Assembly: GCF_027943255.1 (NCBI RefSeq)
Contig: NC_072893.1
Coordinates: 18,870,001-18,934,000 of the forward strand
Source: Anastrepha obliqua
Lineage: Eukaryota; Arthropoda; Insecta; Diptera; Tephritidae
DNA length: 64,000 nucleotides
Direction: 5' to 3'
Within the stretch, counting starts at the first letter, position 1. The number at the start of each line of letters is the position of its first letter. The notes under the pieces are model-generated. The model had not been told where the DNA came from. It saw only the letters and a program-made list of their open reading frames with translations, and did no database searches. A program made the translations under genes and the position numbers. Below are positions 53,431 through 64,000 of the stretch, one piece after another.

Positions 53431-54535
53431 GGGCTACCTATGCCATATATAGAATAATCTGGGAAGTTGGAAATGGTGCCTCGTAGGCTCATAGAGAAAA
53501 TCATGAACCTTTGATGAGTAGCCTACTTTGCTTACCCAAAGCAAAAGTCCAACAAAGAAACTTTTACGCAAATTTAATTGGTCACCAACAGAGTTCAAGA
53601 GACAACGATAAAACAAAAGCAATTTCCATTTTGCAAGTTCAAAAAAATTTGTTAATTAACAGTTTATAAAATTTAATTACAAATGGCACACACACACAAG
53701 TGCACTCATGTATGTGCCATAAAGAAAATAACACAAATAAAAAACAAAAATGTCACAAAAAAATCGAAATTGTTTTTCTTTGCACAACTCAACATACGAC
53801 AAGAATTCCATTACATCGATGCCCATAAAATGCAACCAACTAAATTTAGCAAAAATCAATTTAAAATAAAATAAATGCATTAAAGAAGCAGCAAAGCATG
53901 CATATGTATGTATTTGTGTATGTATGTATGTATGATAGTAAAAGCGAACATAAATTGCATATTCAATTGATTTCAATTAACCTTTAGGTGAGTCACTTGA
54001 CCACATCATAACCATCACTAGTCATTACTGGCCTAGCAAAGAGGGCACAGTTTTACTTTGTATGCAGCCACATAGATATTAATGAATGTTTAATAAAATA
54101 AATAAAAATAATAATATTAGTCACACGTGTGAAACGTTGGTGGTCAACATAAATTGTCAATTATGAAATAAACAAACAAATTGTCACAGGCATTTTATGA
54201 TTTACCTAAAGAGTTGCATTTCATTTGTTTATAAATTAAATAACAGTAGTTCAACCGCAGGAACGAGCCATGCAAATGCCGAATCGCATGCCGGTATTGT
54301 AGTGATTAAATAAATTTTGTGGTTTGCTTCGAAGGCAATTTGCGGATATGAATTTGTAACTATGTGAGAAATAATAGACTGTGCACACTTTATCAGTTAG
54401 GGTAACGGATATATGTACATATACATACATGTTTGTATGTAAAATATATATGCATGCATAAGTAGATATGTAAGCACCTAAAACATAAGCGAAAAACAGT
54501 TCTCAGCTCACATACTAAAATGCGCTTCCCAACTT
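53430..54535. other. Non-coding region
   Basis: AT-rich with CATA/TATG microsatellites near 53895-53935 and 54410-54450. No coding frame with family features. Confidence 0.45.
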
Positions 54536-54539
54536 TAGC

Positions 54540-56908
54540 ACAGCGACTTTTGGGCAAATTTTGATCATTTATTTGTTTCTTATTTAATTTTAATATTTTT
54601 GTAGATAAATATAGCTTACTCTAATACAAAAACTTTATAAATTCAAGTTCCTAAGTTTGTGTAAATTTGGAAAAAAATTCAGTTACTTTTCAGCATTCCG
54701 AACTTTAACTTCAATTTAAAAAACTATTCAACAAATTTATATAAATACTCGTATTTCAAGCTTTTTTATTAGAATTTTTTCACAACTTTCGAGTATGCAG
54801 AATTATACTCCATTGAATTTTGTTTTAATAAAATGCAAGTTTTATGTGGCTCATAAGTCGCGTTGATTTTTGGCAATTTTTTTTCTTGGCCGTGTGGCGC
54901 ATTTTTTTCATATAAAAAAAATCAGCATTTCTTATTTGGAGAAAATGCACAAGACGGTGAGCAAAAAAAATTGTGAAAAATCAACACGATTTTTAAACTA
55001 CTTAAAACTTGCACTTTATTATACCAAAACTTAATAGACTATAACTCTGCATACTCGAATTTTTTCTAAAAATTCGGAATAAAAAATTGTACTGCTGTTG
55101 AAAATTTTTTGAATTTTTTTTTTTCAAATTTACACAAACTTAGAACTTAGATTTATAGATTTTTGTAGTAGAAAGAACTATATTTTCATTAAAAAATTAA
55201 GATTAAATAAACAATAATTAAATGCTCAAAACTTTTCAATAACTCCCTGTTCTATAGCAATGAAGTCACATAAGAAATCTCAAATCAAAAACTCAGGCAT
55301 TTGTTAAAGCGAGAAAATCCGCAAGACGATGAGCAAAAAAAATTTTGAAAACTCAACGGAACTTTTGAGCCACTTTTAACTTGCACTTTAAGTGGCTAAA
55401 AATTCTCGTTGATTTTTGGTAATTTTTTTCTTAACCGTGTGGAGCATTTTTTCCATTTAAAAAAAACTCAAGCAATCGTTACATGGAAAAAATGCCCAAA
55501 AAAAATTGTGAAAAATCAATGCGATTTTTGAGCTACTTAAAACTTGTATTTTATTATAGCAAAATTGAATAGGCTACAACTCTGCATACTCGAGAATTTT
55601 TTTTTTAATTCGGAATAAAAAATTTGGACTGCTATTGAGAGTTTGTTGAATTTTTTTCTTTTCAAATTTACACAAACTTAGGAACTTAGATTTATAGAGA
55701 TTTTGTAATAGAACGAGCTATATTTCCATTAAAAAAATATTAAGATTAAATAAACAATAATTAAATGCTCAAAACTTTTCAATAACTCCCTGTTCTATAG
55801 CAATGAAGTCACATAAGAAATCTCAAATCAAAAACTCTGGCATTTGTTAAAGCGAGAAAATCCGCAAGACGATGAGCAAAAAAAATTTTGAAAACTCAAC
55901 GGAACTTTTGAGCCACTTTTAACTTGCACTTTAAGTGGCTAAAAATTCTCGTTGATTTTTGGTAATTTTTTTTCTTAACCATGTGGAGCATTTTTTCCAT
56001 TTAAAAAAAACTCAAGCAATCGTTACATGGAAAAAATGCCCAAGACGGTGAGCAAAAAAAATTGTGAAAAATCAATGCGATTTTTGAGCTACTTAAAACT
56101 TGTATTTTATTATAGCAAAATTGAATAGGCTACAACTCTGCATACTCGAGAATTTTTTTTTAATTCGGAATAAAAAATTTGGACTGCTATTGAGAGTTTG
56201 TTGAATTTTTTTCTTTTCAAATTTACACAAACTTAGGAACTTAGATTTATAGAGATTTTGTAATAGAACGAGCTATATTTCCATTAAAAAAATATTAAGA
56301 TTAAATAAAAAATAATTAAATGCTCAAAACTTGTCAATAAGTCCCTGTTCTATAGCAATGAAGTCACATAAGAAATCTCAAATCAAAAACTCAGGCATTT
56401 GTTAAATCGAGAAAATCCGCAAGACGATGAGCAAATAAAAATTTTGAAAACCTCAATGGAACTTTTGAGCTACTTTTAACTTGCACTTTAAGTGGCTAAA
56501 AATTCTCGTTGATTTTTGGTAATTTTTTTGTGGATCGTATGGCGCAGATTTTCATTTAAAAAAATCTCAAGCAATCGTCACATGGAGAAAATGCAAAAGA
56601 CAGTGAGCAAAAAAAATCGTCAAAAATCAACGCAATTTTCAGCCACGTAAAACTTGCACTTCATTGTAATAAAATTTAATAAACTACAACTCTGCGTACT
56701 CGAAATTTTTCTAAAAAATTTTTCTAAAAAATTTCGAATAAAAAATTTGGACTGCTGTTGAAAATTTGTTTTTTTTTTTCAAATTTACACAAACTTAGAA
56801 ACTGAGATTTATGGAGTTTCTGTAATAGAATGAGCTATATTTTCATAAAAAATACTAAATTTAAATAAGAAACAAATAAATGGTCAAAACTTGTCAGTAA
56901 GTCGCTGT
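54540..56908. mobile_element. Foldback-like element: long inverted ends around a tandem core
   Basis: The outer 300-plus bases are inverted copies of each other: left starts ACAGCGACTT and carries CATTTATTTGTTTCTTATTT and CTAAGTTTGTGTAAATTTG; the right end (read backwards) carries ACAGCGACTT, CATTTATTTGTTTCTTATTT and CTAAGTTTGTGTAAATTTG in the same order and spacing. The match runs over about 54540-54905 versus 56580-56908. Between them a unit of about 545-557 bases recurs: AGTGGCTAAAAATTCTCGTT at about 55391, 55934 and 56491, with a related GTGGCTCATAAGTCGCGTTG at 54846. Each unit itself contains an inverted pair around a GTGAGCAAAAAAAATTG(T)/AATTTTTTTTCTT(A)(A/G)CCGTG loop. No protein is encoded. 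Confidence 0.8.
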
Positions 56909-56909
56909 T

Positions 56910-57855
56910 CTTAGTAACAAATTGCACTCAAATTTCTCTTCACAACTTTTTAAATGTATGTACGTAAGCATAAAAAAATGGAACTAAAAACCCTAAAAAA
57001 ATACGCACATTGCAATATATAAACCTATACATATTTGCAGATAAGTTTCAATATGCTCATACATACATATGTACAAACATACATTCATTAGCAGTTGGCA
57101 TGCGATTGCGTAACCTTGACATTGATCGGCGTTTAAACCAGTTTAGCGACAGCAACGGTTGCTAATCTGTTATACATATAAACATATAATATGTTGTATA
57201 ATAAAAATAATTTGTAAATTGCTGCTGTTTTTTTTTCATCATTCTCTGGCAACCTGATTGCACACCCACATAGCTGAGATAAATCAATGACATATGAAAG
57301 CTTGCACGGGGTAGATTAGCTTCTAAATGCATGCATACCATCTACAGGTGCTTAATATGTGTGTGAATATGTGTGAAAGCATATATATATATACATTGCA
57401 TATTACATAAGTATTTACTTGCATTACATAGGAGCAAGTACCCTGCAGGAAATTCACAAGTACTCAACTAGTGCGTTTCTAGAAGGTTTAAATCACAGTT
57501 AGTTCCCATTTTTTCTATTTTCCTTATACGAGTAAGCGTGATTGATAAATATTTACTACTAAATTCAGCGAATGAAATCGCATAAACTTCGCAACCTCTT
57601 TTCAATAGTTGGACACCCAAGCGCTAAATTCGATAAATTTTATCCTATTACTCGTATCAAAAAACTGTCACCAAGATATTTATTTATCTAACCAGTTGTT
57701 TATTACTAGCGGTACATTGACGATTAAAAAAAAAAAATATTTTTTTTACAACTCGGTATTTATTGAATTGAGTTCTAGCAGTTCCAAAATAATCGTAAGT
57801 CCACTTATTTTTGAATCAACAATCAACTTCGCGTGGCCACAGACTTAAGAGGTTA
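56910..57855. other. Non-coding region
   Basis: AT-rich, CATA words, no exon recognised. Confidence 0.45.
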
Positions 57856-57859
57856 TATA

Positions 57860-59053
57860 CAGGGTGAACGATATGAAGTGTTACCTATTCAAAACACCAT
57901 AACTTTTTTGTGTGAAATTAGTTTTTATTGATTCAAAAGGCAAAAATGTTCAAAAATGATTACAATTTTAACATATATTCACTTCCGCTCGATATGACCA
58001 CTTTTCGCCTTGACTGTAGCCTTCAACGGTCAAAAAATGAGTTGCATGCTGCACGAATGTGATCTTGAGGTATTTTGGCCCAATCTCGTATAATCGCTTT
58101 TTTCAGCGCTTGCTTTCCAAAATGTACCAGATGGAATAGTCCATCGGATTTGCGTCTGGCGAATTCGAAAGACATTGTGTGGACGAAATGAAGTGTGGAA
58201 CATGATTTTTTAACCATTCTTGGTTCACACGAGCTTTATGAGACAGTGCCGAGTCCTGTTGGAACGTCCATGGTCTACGACCGAAATGCAGCTTCTAAAA
58301 CATTTTCCCGATAATAAGTCGCATTCACTTTGACACCAGGCTCGATATAAACGATTGGAGAGCGTCCATCAGCGGTCACTGCGGCCCAAACCATTACTTG
58401 CCATGGGAAATTGCTTCGAGTGACCATACGTAGGCTCAAATTCTCGTATGAGCGTTCGGTCAAGTAAACACGATCATTTTGAGTGTTTATGAACTGCTCA
58501 ATTGGGAAATTTTTTTTTATCAGAAAGCACCATGTTAGGAATTTTGCACCGAACTTTTTTTGCTGGGGGGAAAGATCGTGTGCTTTTTGGAACTTGGAAG
58601 TCTTGACCTTGAGCTCAGTTTTCAATATGCGTCGAATGCTGTCTTGCGGGATTTTCAGTTCTTTGGCCATTTTTCTTCCACTTCGAAGAACGCCGAACCA
58701 TTTCTGGCGTTGTTGTGGGTTTTTTGGTCCACCTGCGTAGCGTTTTGCAATGCTACCAGTATCATTGTAACGTTTTATACGGCGATACACAAACATTTTA
58801 TTCACTTTGAGGTGACTGAGCTCACGAACAATGGCTGGTTGTGATTTTCCAGCCAAATATAACGCAATCACACTGTTACGTTTGAATTCCATCACAGAAA
58901 AAAATAATTCAACAAAACTGAGACGCAAATGCTTTTGATGGCTTATAAACAATATATTGAACTTTCATTAAAACAATTTTGACGTTGATGTCATCAGCTG
59001 TTTTACAGGTACAAGCAGCGTGAAGTTGGTAACACTTTATATCTTTCACCCTG
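57860..59053 (-). mobile_element. Tc1-like element with clean TIRs and TA duplication (T2)
   Basis: TA at 57858-57859 and 59054-59055. The left end is CAGGGTGAACGATATGAAGT; the complement of the right end is CAGGGTGAAAGATATAAAGT, and both continue GTTACC. The minus strand encodes an IS630/Tc1-like transposase (58892 to 57980) in broken frames. 1194 bp. Confidence 0.92.
57980..58892 (-). pseudogene. Tc1-like transposase of element T2, frameshifted
   Basis: From ATG 58892: MEFKRNSVIALYLAGKSQPA, HLKVNKMFVYRRIKRYNDTG (HTH), then a deletion (about 25 residues) and RSGRKMAKELKIPQDSIRRI (second HTH), KFQKAHDLSPQQKK. A shift precedes NMVLSDKKKFPIEQF (first Asp; the usual following Glu is Lys), then NDRVYLTERSYENLSLRMVT, WQVMVWAAVTADGRSPIVYI, EPGVKVNATYYRENVLEAAF. 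After a deletion and shift it continues FQQDSALSHKARVNQEWLKN (second Asp), SPDANPMDYSIWYILESK (third Asp) and, in yet another frame, ALKKAIIRDWAKIPQDHIRA. All three acidic positions can be seen but at least three frame changes make it inactive. The ORF's residues upstream of 58892 are not part of the protein. Confidence 0.88.
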
Positions 59054-59055
59054 TA

Positions 59056-60150
59056 CAGTTAGAAAGCCGAAAAAAGCTAATTTTGCGGATTTTTTTCTGA
59101 GAAAACTTTTAAATTTATTGCGCTAAAAATTTGTACACATATTATGTTATCTTTTATCTGTATTTTAAGACTTAGTATTAGTAAAAATATTTATTTGGAA
59201 AGGAGCTACAGCTGATCTCCGGGAACTTCTCTCAAAGAAGACGTTTTGCGGTGGCGGCGACTATATCTCAGAATTGGATCCTCTGATATTAAAAAACCAA
59301 ACAGATTTCCTTAAAGTTATGTTAAATCTAGTAATTAATCGAAAGAATAAGAAAAATATTTTTTTTAGAAAAAATGGCGGTTCCTAAAAAAATCGATTTT
59401 TGACCAATATTTCGGCCTTAAATTGCTTATAAAAAAAAAATTTTCGGTGAGAATTACTAAAAAATATATTCATTTATTTTTGGTCACCGACTGTGAAAAC
59501 TCCATTTTGAGAAAATCGCGCTGCCGCTCCGGCTTTGTACTTTCAAGCACTCTGAAGCGCCTTTCCAACTTCGAAAATATTCACCGAAACGGTATTAAAT
59601 TTTCTGTGTGCATTCATAATGTGCATCTTAATATGTAATTACATTAAGAAAATAAAATACAAAAAATCGATTTTTTGAAGATTCTAACTGTATATAATCC
59701 CTTAATGCGCGAAAAACGCAATTTTATATCTACACTTTTTGGTTCTGACACTGGCTCAATCTGGGCGAAGTTTGGCTTCTTCAAGTTTTTTCGGCAGGGA
59801 ATGTTTGACACAACCTGGTGCTTGCATTATCATACCGAAATTGTAAAATCCACTCATAACATTATTTTTTGCTATTGAATACAGTATGAGGGTCATTCAA
59901 TAAGTCCTTAAAAAATCGGTGAGATGTTAAAAGCATCGAGAACGGTTAGTAATTAATATGCGCCATCCTTCACTAGAGAGCTGTTTCAATTTGGGTTATA
60001 TTGTTGTAATAATACAAATAAAAACCCTTGTTATTTTTATTATCGGTTGAAGCAGAAACTTTTGCTTATTTATAGGAATGAAAAGAGTGAGGTCAAAATC
60101 ATGTAACTTTAGTTTGAACTAACATAGGTATATCGTAATCACCAAGTTTG
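59056..60150. other. Unassigned region with a possible mariner end
   Basis: Mostly A/T-rich. At about 59886 the sequence GAGGGTCATTCAATAAGTCC looks like the terminal repeat of a mariner or related element, with TA before it in the form GTATGAGGG; no transposase or partner end follows, so this is weak. No host exon recognised. Confidence 0.35.
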
Positions 60151-60339
60151 GCCCCTAACGACGATTTTTATTTCCACACTTGTAAAAATTGCTCAGCCTA
60201 CAACGGCTCACGGTCAAATGTGGAGATCATCACCGAAACAAATACCAATTTCGAGTACCTTTCGAAGTATCTTTCAAAGGTTCTTGGGTTAAGGGAAGCT
60301 TGCAAGATAATCAGAAATCATGCGCAACAACTACGGCAG

Positions 60340-60910
60340 TATATATTTTTTCAATTAGTCAAGCAGCCATCTTAGCTTTAAAGTCACCTGAAATAAATTC
60401 AAAAATCGTCAGACAATGCAAAGAAGTGTTAAATGCCTTAGTACGAACGACAGACATCACCCTCATCTGGGTACTTGACCATAGGAACATCGAAGGAAAT
60501 GAGAAAGCTGATGAGCTGGCAAGACAGGGGGCTCTACAGGCTCTAGAGTATCCGAAGTGGGGGCAGCCCACTGCTTCCCAGCGCGTAAAAAGATGGAGTG
60601 GCCGTATAACGATAGATGTATAAGCTGCAATCAAGAAGATTCTGGCGAGACAGTCTTCCACCATCTCTGTGTGAGTGCCCAAGTCTGGATGCTCTACGTC
60701 AAAGGATGCCGGGGGAATTCTCACTGGGCAACTTTGTTGAAATTGCAGGAAAGAAAATAGATGGCATAGGCAGATTTATACTCAAATCAAATTGGTTTGA
60801 CATAATAACGGCAGTGGTTCTACTAGTGGTGTCCCAAAATGGTACATGTTGTGCTAATTGAGTCTGGGTTGTGTCACTCAGGCAGCATCTCTACCAACCA
60901 ACCAACCAAC
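60340..60910 (+). mobile_element. LINE RNase H and knuckle relic with ACCA tail
   Basis: The plus strand reads AVYIFSISQAAILALKSPEI (SDSQ block with Asp changed to Ile), SKIVRQCKEVLNALVRTTDI, LIWVLDHRNIEGNEKADELA (last RNase H block), RQGALQALEYPKWGQPT, then in another frame YNDRCISCNQEDSGETVFHH and LCVSAQVWMLYVKG (knuckle), SNWFDIITAVVLL. The 3' end is followed by CTACCAACCAACCAACCAAC at 60890-60920, a likely microsatellite tail. Best preserved RNase H block of this family here. Confidence 0.85.
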
Positions 60911-60919
60911 CAACCAATC

Positions 60920-61398
60920 TTCCGAAGTCTTACTTTTGGAAACATGTTTGGAGAAGTGTACAGAGCTTAAAAGAGATTATATTGAAAAATATAAAAAAAA
61001 ATTCTAAAATAATATTATAAATAAATAAAAAATTCTAAAATAATAAATTAATAAAAAATTCAAAAATATATAATTTTTTTTCAAATTTTTAAAATAATGT
61101 TTTGTTTTTACCTTTTTCTATAAACTTATTGAACCGCCCGCGTACTTAAACATTTAATATATATGCAAACATATTATCGCACTCCCGGCTCAGAATTCGC
61201 TCTAACACCTATTACATACACACATACATACAAATATGCCGTGGATGTGTGTACTCGTACTTGCAAAATGCAACGCTGTCAGCACGCCATACCCTATAAC
61301 AATAGAATTTATATTATAATTAGCCTGTCTTCACTAACGTCACGCCTCATGCTTGGGCAGCATCACTTCAAAGCTGCAATTACTTAAATTTATACTCA
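60920..61398. other. Non-coding AT-rich stretch
   Basis: AATAAATAAAAAATTC repeats near 60990-61080; otherwise nothing recognised. Confidence 0.45.
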
Positions 61399-61400
61399 TA

Positions 61401-63354
61401 CAGTGAAGCCTCGATATAACGAGAAACTAAATATAAAAAAAATTTTGGCGAGTTCCTTGGTAAAACTCGTTATTACGAAATTTCCGAAATAAAAATTCTA
61501 TATTAAAACGGCGATATTTTGAACATGAAGACCTTTGGAATATATTGACAGTTAAAGTTCCGTTAGCAAAAGCCTCTACATGACGAAGTTTAGTGCGTTT
61601 TTTCTTTAGTTTTGGCAAGCTTCTGTCAAATGAGGGTAAGAACGAAAAACCCCCTCAATAAACCATAAACAGTTCTCATCCGAGGCTTTGTTGTGTCTTT
61701 CATTGGAGAAAGATTTTTACGTGGCGGATCCCAAACCGAGCGCACAAGCAGAATCCTGGGTTTATTCGCATTCTCACATTAGATCGCTCCGAAACGGAAG
61801 TTTAGGAGCTATACAGAGGATGCTTGGGTGAAGCCCGGAAGTTGTGAGATGTTTGGACGGTATGCAGTATAATCGTCCTCGTCGTGGCCATACCTAAGTG
61901 AATGGCAATGAGGTACTCTCCCCACTTGCGGGGATTTCTACACACGGAATCATCCTATGTAAAGCGCAGAAGCTTGGACGATAACAATATCCGATGAGGT
62001 GAGGGGTGTTTAAAAAAAAGATTCTGCGGAACATTTTTGGGCATTCGCCCTTTGGCGACGGCGAGTATCGCAGGCGATGGAACGATGAGCTGTATGAGCT
62101 TTACGACGACATAGACATAGCGCAGGAAATAAAGATCCAACAGCAACGTTGGCTGGGTCATGTCGTCCGACTGGAAACAAACGCTCCGGGTCTAAAAGTA
62201 TTCGATGCGGTACCAGCTGGTGGTAGCAGAGGAAGAGGAAGACCTTCTCTGCATTGGAAAAATCAGGTGAAGAAGGACTTGGCTTCACTTGGTGTTTCCA
62301 ACTGGCGCCGGTTAGCACGAAACGACTGGCTTTGCTGAACTCGGCCAAAATCGCGTAAGCGGTTATCGCGTCAATCAAGAAGAAAAATACCCTAAACAAC
62401 CTAGAAGCACTGAAACACACAAACACAATTTCTTATCTGAAATAAAGCATAAAAGTTATTTGTTTTTATTTATTCCTAATTTTAGTTCCTCTTCTTCTTA
62501 CACAAACCAGTTGGAAATTTAATTTGACAATTTCCACAAACTCATCCGAACTATTTCTTGGTGTCCTCGAGCCAGTGAGAAAAACAAATTAGTTGCTATT
62601 TTGAGAAACTATTCTGAGTAGAGAATATCCACGGAGAACGAACAAAAGAAACACAAAATGGGCAGTTTCGGACAAGGATGATAGATTACCACGGTTGACC
62701 TTCAGCTAGGGTGAACAACTGAGCGAGTAACTTCGGCTACTACATCATCAGGTAGTCGGCAGCAGAATACCGCACGCTCATTTCTCACGTATTCACAGCC
62801 TGGTCCAATCAGCCATTGTTCAGACGACAACAAACCAACGAGAGAGCGAGGACTGTATTAATTTGTTTCGTACATCATCAATACAAGCTCAGTTTATTCG
62901 TAAACAAACTGTCGTCAAAAGATGATAGAATACAAGGTTGCGTCTTCCGAGTTCGCTGTGTCGTCAGGGTCCATGTCGAAATTGCGAAAAATAAAGTAAG
63001 TATTTTGCGAAGACACCACTTTCGGTGATCAATTCCTCTATGGTTACGTCAGCCAATCAGCTGATTCCTTCAAATTCGCTGAGACCCGGTTAACAGTCTG
63101 ATATTGGCCACACCTTCTAAATTTTATCACTGTGGTTTCAGGAACCTGCGGGCATTATATTTTTCCTTATAGTTTTATATGGAAATAAAAACCAAAAAAC
63201 TATTGTAATTATAACCGTAATACACCTGAGGTAAATGAAACTATGTATCATATTTTCAGTTTTCGTTTTATCGAGGGGTTGATATTCTTTAAATATAACG
63301 GCACTATAGTTAGATAAAAGGAAGCATTTCTCCAACTCCTTCGAGGTTTTACTG
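61401..63354. mobile_element. Non-autonomous pogo-like element, with a LINE inside
   Basis: TA at 61399-61400 and 63355-63356. The left end is CAGTGAAGCCTCGATATAAC; the complement of the right end is CAGTAAAACCTCGAAGGAGT. The CAGT start and CCTCGA inner word match the pogo/Tigger pattern seen at 21875. ACTCGTTATTACGAA-like repeats follow the left end. No transposase frame is present. A LINE 3' end lies at 61955-62385. 62420-63300 shows no coding sequence. Confidence 0.65.
61955..62385 (+). mobile_element. LINE 3' end, GHVVRMDTNAP family (copy 3 of 3)
   Basis: Short upstream RT remnants in shifted frames precede ILRNIFGHSPFGDGEYRRRW, NDELYELYDDIDIAQEIKIQ, QQRWLGHVVRLETNAPGLKV, FDAVPAGGSRGRGRPSLHWK, KKDLASLGVSNWRRLARNDW. 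The tail GCGTAAGCGGTTATCGCGTC then AATCAAGAAG. Colinear with 41767-42117 (about 85-90 percent alike by eye). The reverse-strand open frame over it is a shadow. Confidence 0.85.
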
Positions 63355-63415
63355 TACTACTACATTTTATACTATACCGGCGCAATTGCCTCAACTACAA
63401 GCGTTAGAGTGTGCA

Positions 63416-63600
63416 TACAAGGTGGCGCAAAATTAATCATCCAATTTTGTTTTTGAAAAGTTTTTATTAAATAAAAAAAAATATTTTGAGTGATGGAAAT
63501 CTTTATTTTGATCTTTACTCGCTCTGTTTGTACACTTTTTTTGTCAGCGGAGGTTAAAATCGAAAATGTCAGAAGTATCATCAAAGGTGCCGTCACACCA
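63416..63600. mobile_element. MITE end (TACAAGGTGGCGC family)
   Basis: TACAAGGTGGCGCAAAATTA at 63416, then a T/A-rich stretch and GAGTGATGGAAATCTTTATT, the same inner word as at 48070-48090 and, inverted, at 39770-39790. The far end is not seen before the window ends. Confidence 0.55.
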
Positions 63601-64000
63601 CTCCCACTAACACTATAACATTCCTACTTCTCGGCTGATTCCAGCCTGGGACTTCTGAAAGCAGTTTGTACTTTTCAAACACACCAGGTACCTACGTCCA
63701 GGTACCTCTTCTAGTTGCGTATAGGGATTATACGCTATCAAAAGCCTCCAATACTAATTTGTGACCAATGAGGCATCGGAAATTCGCAATATCGTTGCTC
63801 GATTTCGACTCGGCGTTTGTTTCGGTTCGTCTTGAGATTTGCCTCAGGCGTTCGCGCTTGTCGTCTGTTCGTAAATACAGTCACCCCCGCAGGAGGCCTG
63901 CCTCAACATAGCTTGTCTATATGACGCATCTGTTAGATGTTCTCACTCGGTCGCTTTTGCCTAGCGCAAAGCGGAAGCGCTCCCATTCTCTGTTTCGAAG
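63600..64000. other. Unassigned GC-richer stretch
   Basis: No protein block recognised. A direct repeat CCAGGTACCT separated by ACGT occurs at about 63685-63710. Confidence 0.35.

Noticed and set aside
54540..56908. Plain AT-rich satellite
   Set aside because: The outer ends are inverted copies at both borders, which a simple head-to-tail satellite would not show.
60189..60350. N-terminal part of the 144-aa frame before the RNase H block
   Set aside because: Only the part from about 60340 on resembles RNase H; the earlier part has no family match and lacks the RNase H first-Asp block.
62010..62426. 138-aa minus-strand open frame
   Set aside because: Antisense shadow of the LINE tail at 61955-62385; closely resembles the shadow at 41848.

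Overview
This window looks like euchromatic but repeat-rich DNA from a higher dipteran, most likely a true fruit fly (Tephritidae) or a close relative. The signs are mariner/Tc1, pogo and piggyBac-type DNA transposons, I/R1/jockey-type LINEs with an RNase H domain and a CX2C knuckle, a tRNA-derived SINE, CATA/CA microsatellites, and a gene with a Drosophila-style CAAAATG start. The organism is inferred; no single-copy marker settles it. There is no operon, phage, CRISPR array or rRNA. Almost every long reading frame is a decayed transposon or its antisense shadow.

Only one convincing host gene is seen: an intact, apparently single-exon gene on the minus strand (8241-8672) for a 143-aa secreted, ten-cysteine, GPI-anchored Ly6/uPAR three-finger protein. 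Other non-repeat stretches (about 7.1-9.6, 13.0-14.1, 24.3-26.1, 33.4-35.3, 37.8-39.6, 48.2-49.7 and 53.4-54.5 kb) show no supported exon and resemble introns or intergenic DNA; a TATA box near 38.98 kb is a weak promoter candidate.

Layout. 0-7.1 kb: endonuclease/RT LINE relic, mariner, LINE tails, second mariner. 7.1-9.6 kb: Ly6 gene and flanks. 9.6-19.3 kb: a TTAA-flanked MITE (14.1-14.8 kb), a relative of it, a truncated Tc1-like transposon, several LINE 3' ends, and a mariner nested inside a LINE. 19.3-20.65 kb: AT-rich tandem array. 20.65-24.3 kb: duplicated segment, LINE copy and a 2256-bp pogo/Tigger element whose transposase frame has only three nonsense changes plus loss of a catalytic Asp. 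26-32 kb: SINE and LINE 3' ends, one pair inverted. 32.2-33.4 kb: piggyBac-like MITE holding a minisatellite and a nested Tc1-like element. 35.4-37.8 kb: transposase relic, SINE 3' end and a 1.6-kb AT island. 39.6-46.9 kb: MITE with LINE inside, irritans-like mariner with LINE inside, two more mariners. 47-48 kb: AT minisatellite. 49.7-53.4 kb: LINE, mariner split by a LINE, SINE. 54.54-56.91 kb: foldback-like element with tandem core. 57.86-59.05 kb: Tc1-like element with clean TIRs. 60.3-63.4 kb: LINE and a non-autonomous pogo-like element.

The parts interact as nested insertions rather than as a pathway. Target-site duplications (TA, TTAA, 8 bp) and paralogous empty sites let the order of some insertions be read directly. 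The most interesting points are the foldback element, the SINE and LINE that share a 3' terminal motif, the pogo transposase with a PCNA-box-like C-terminus, and the matching empty sites.
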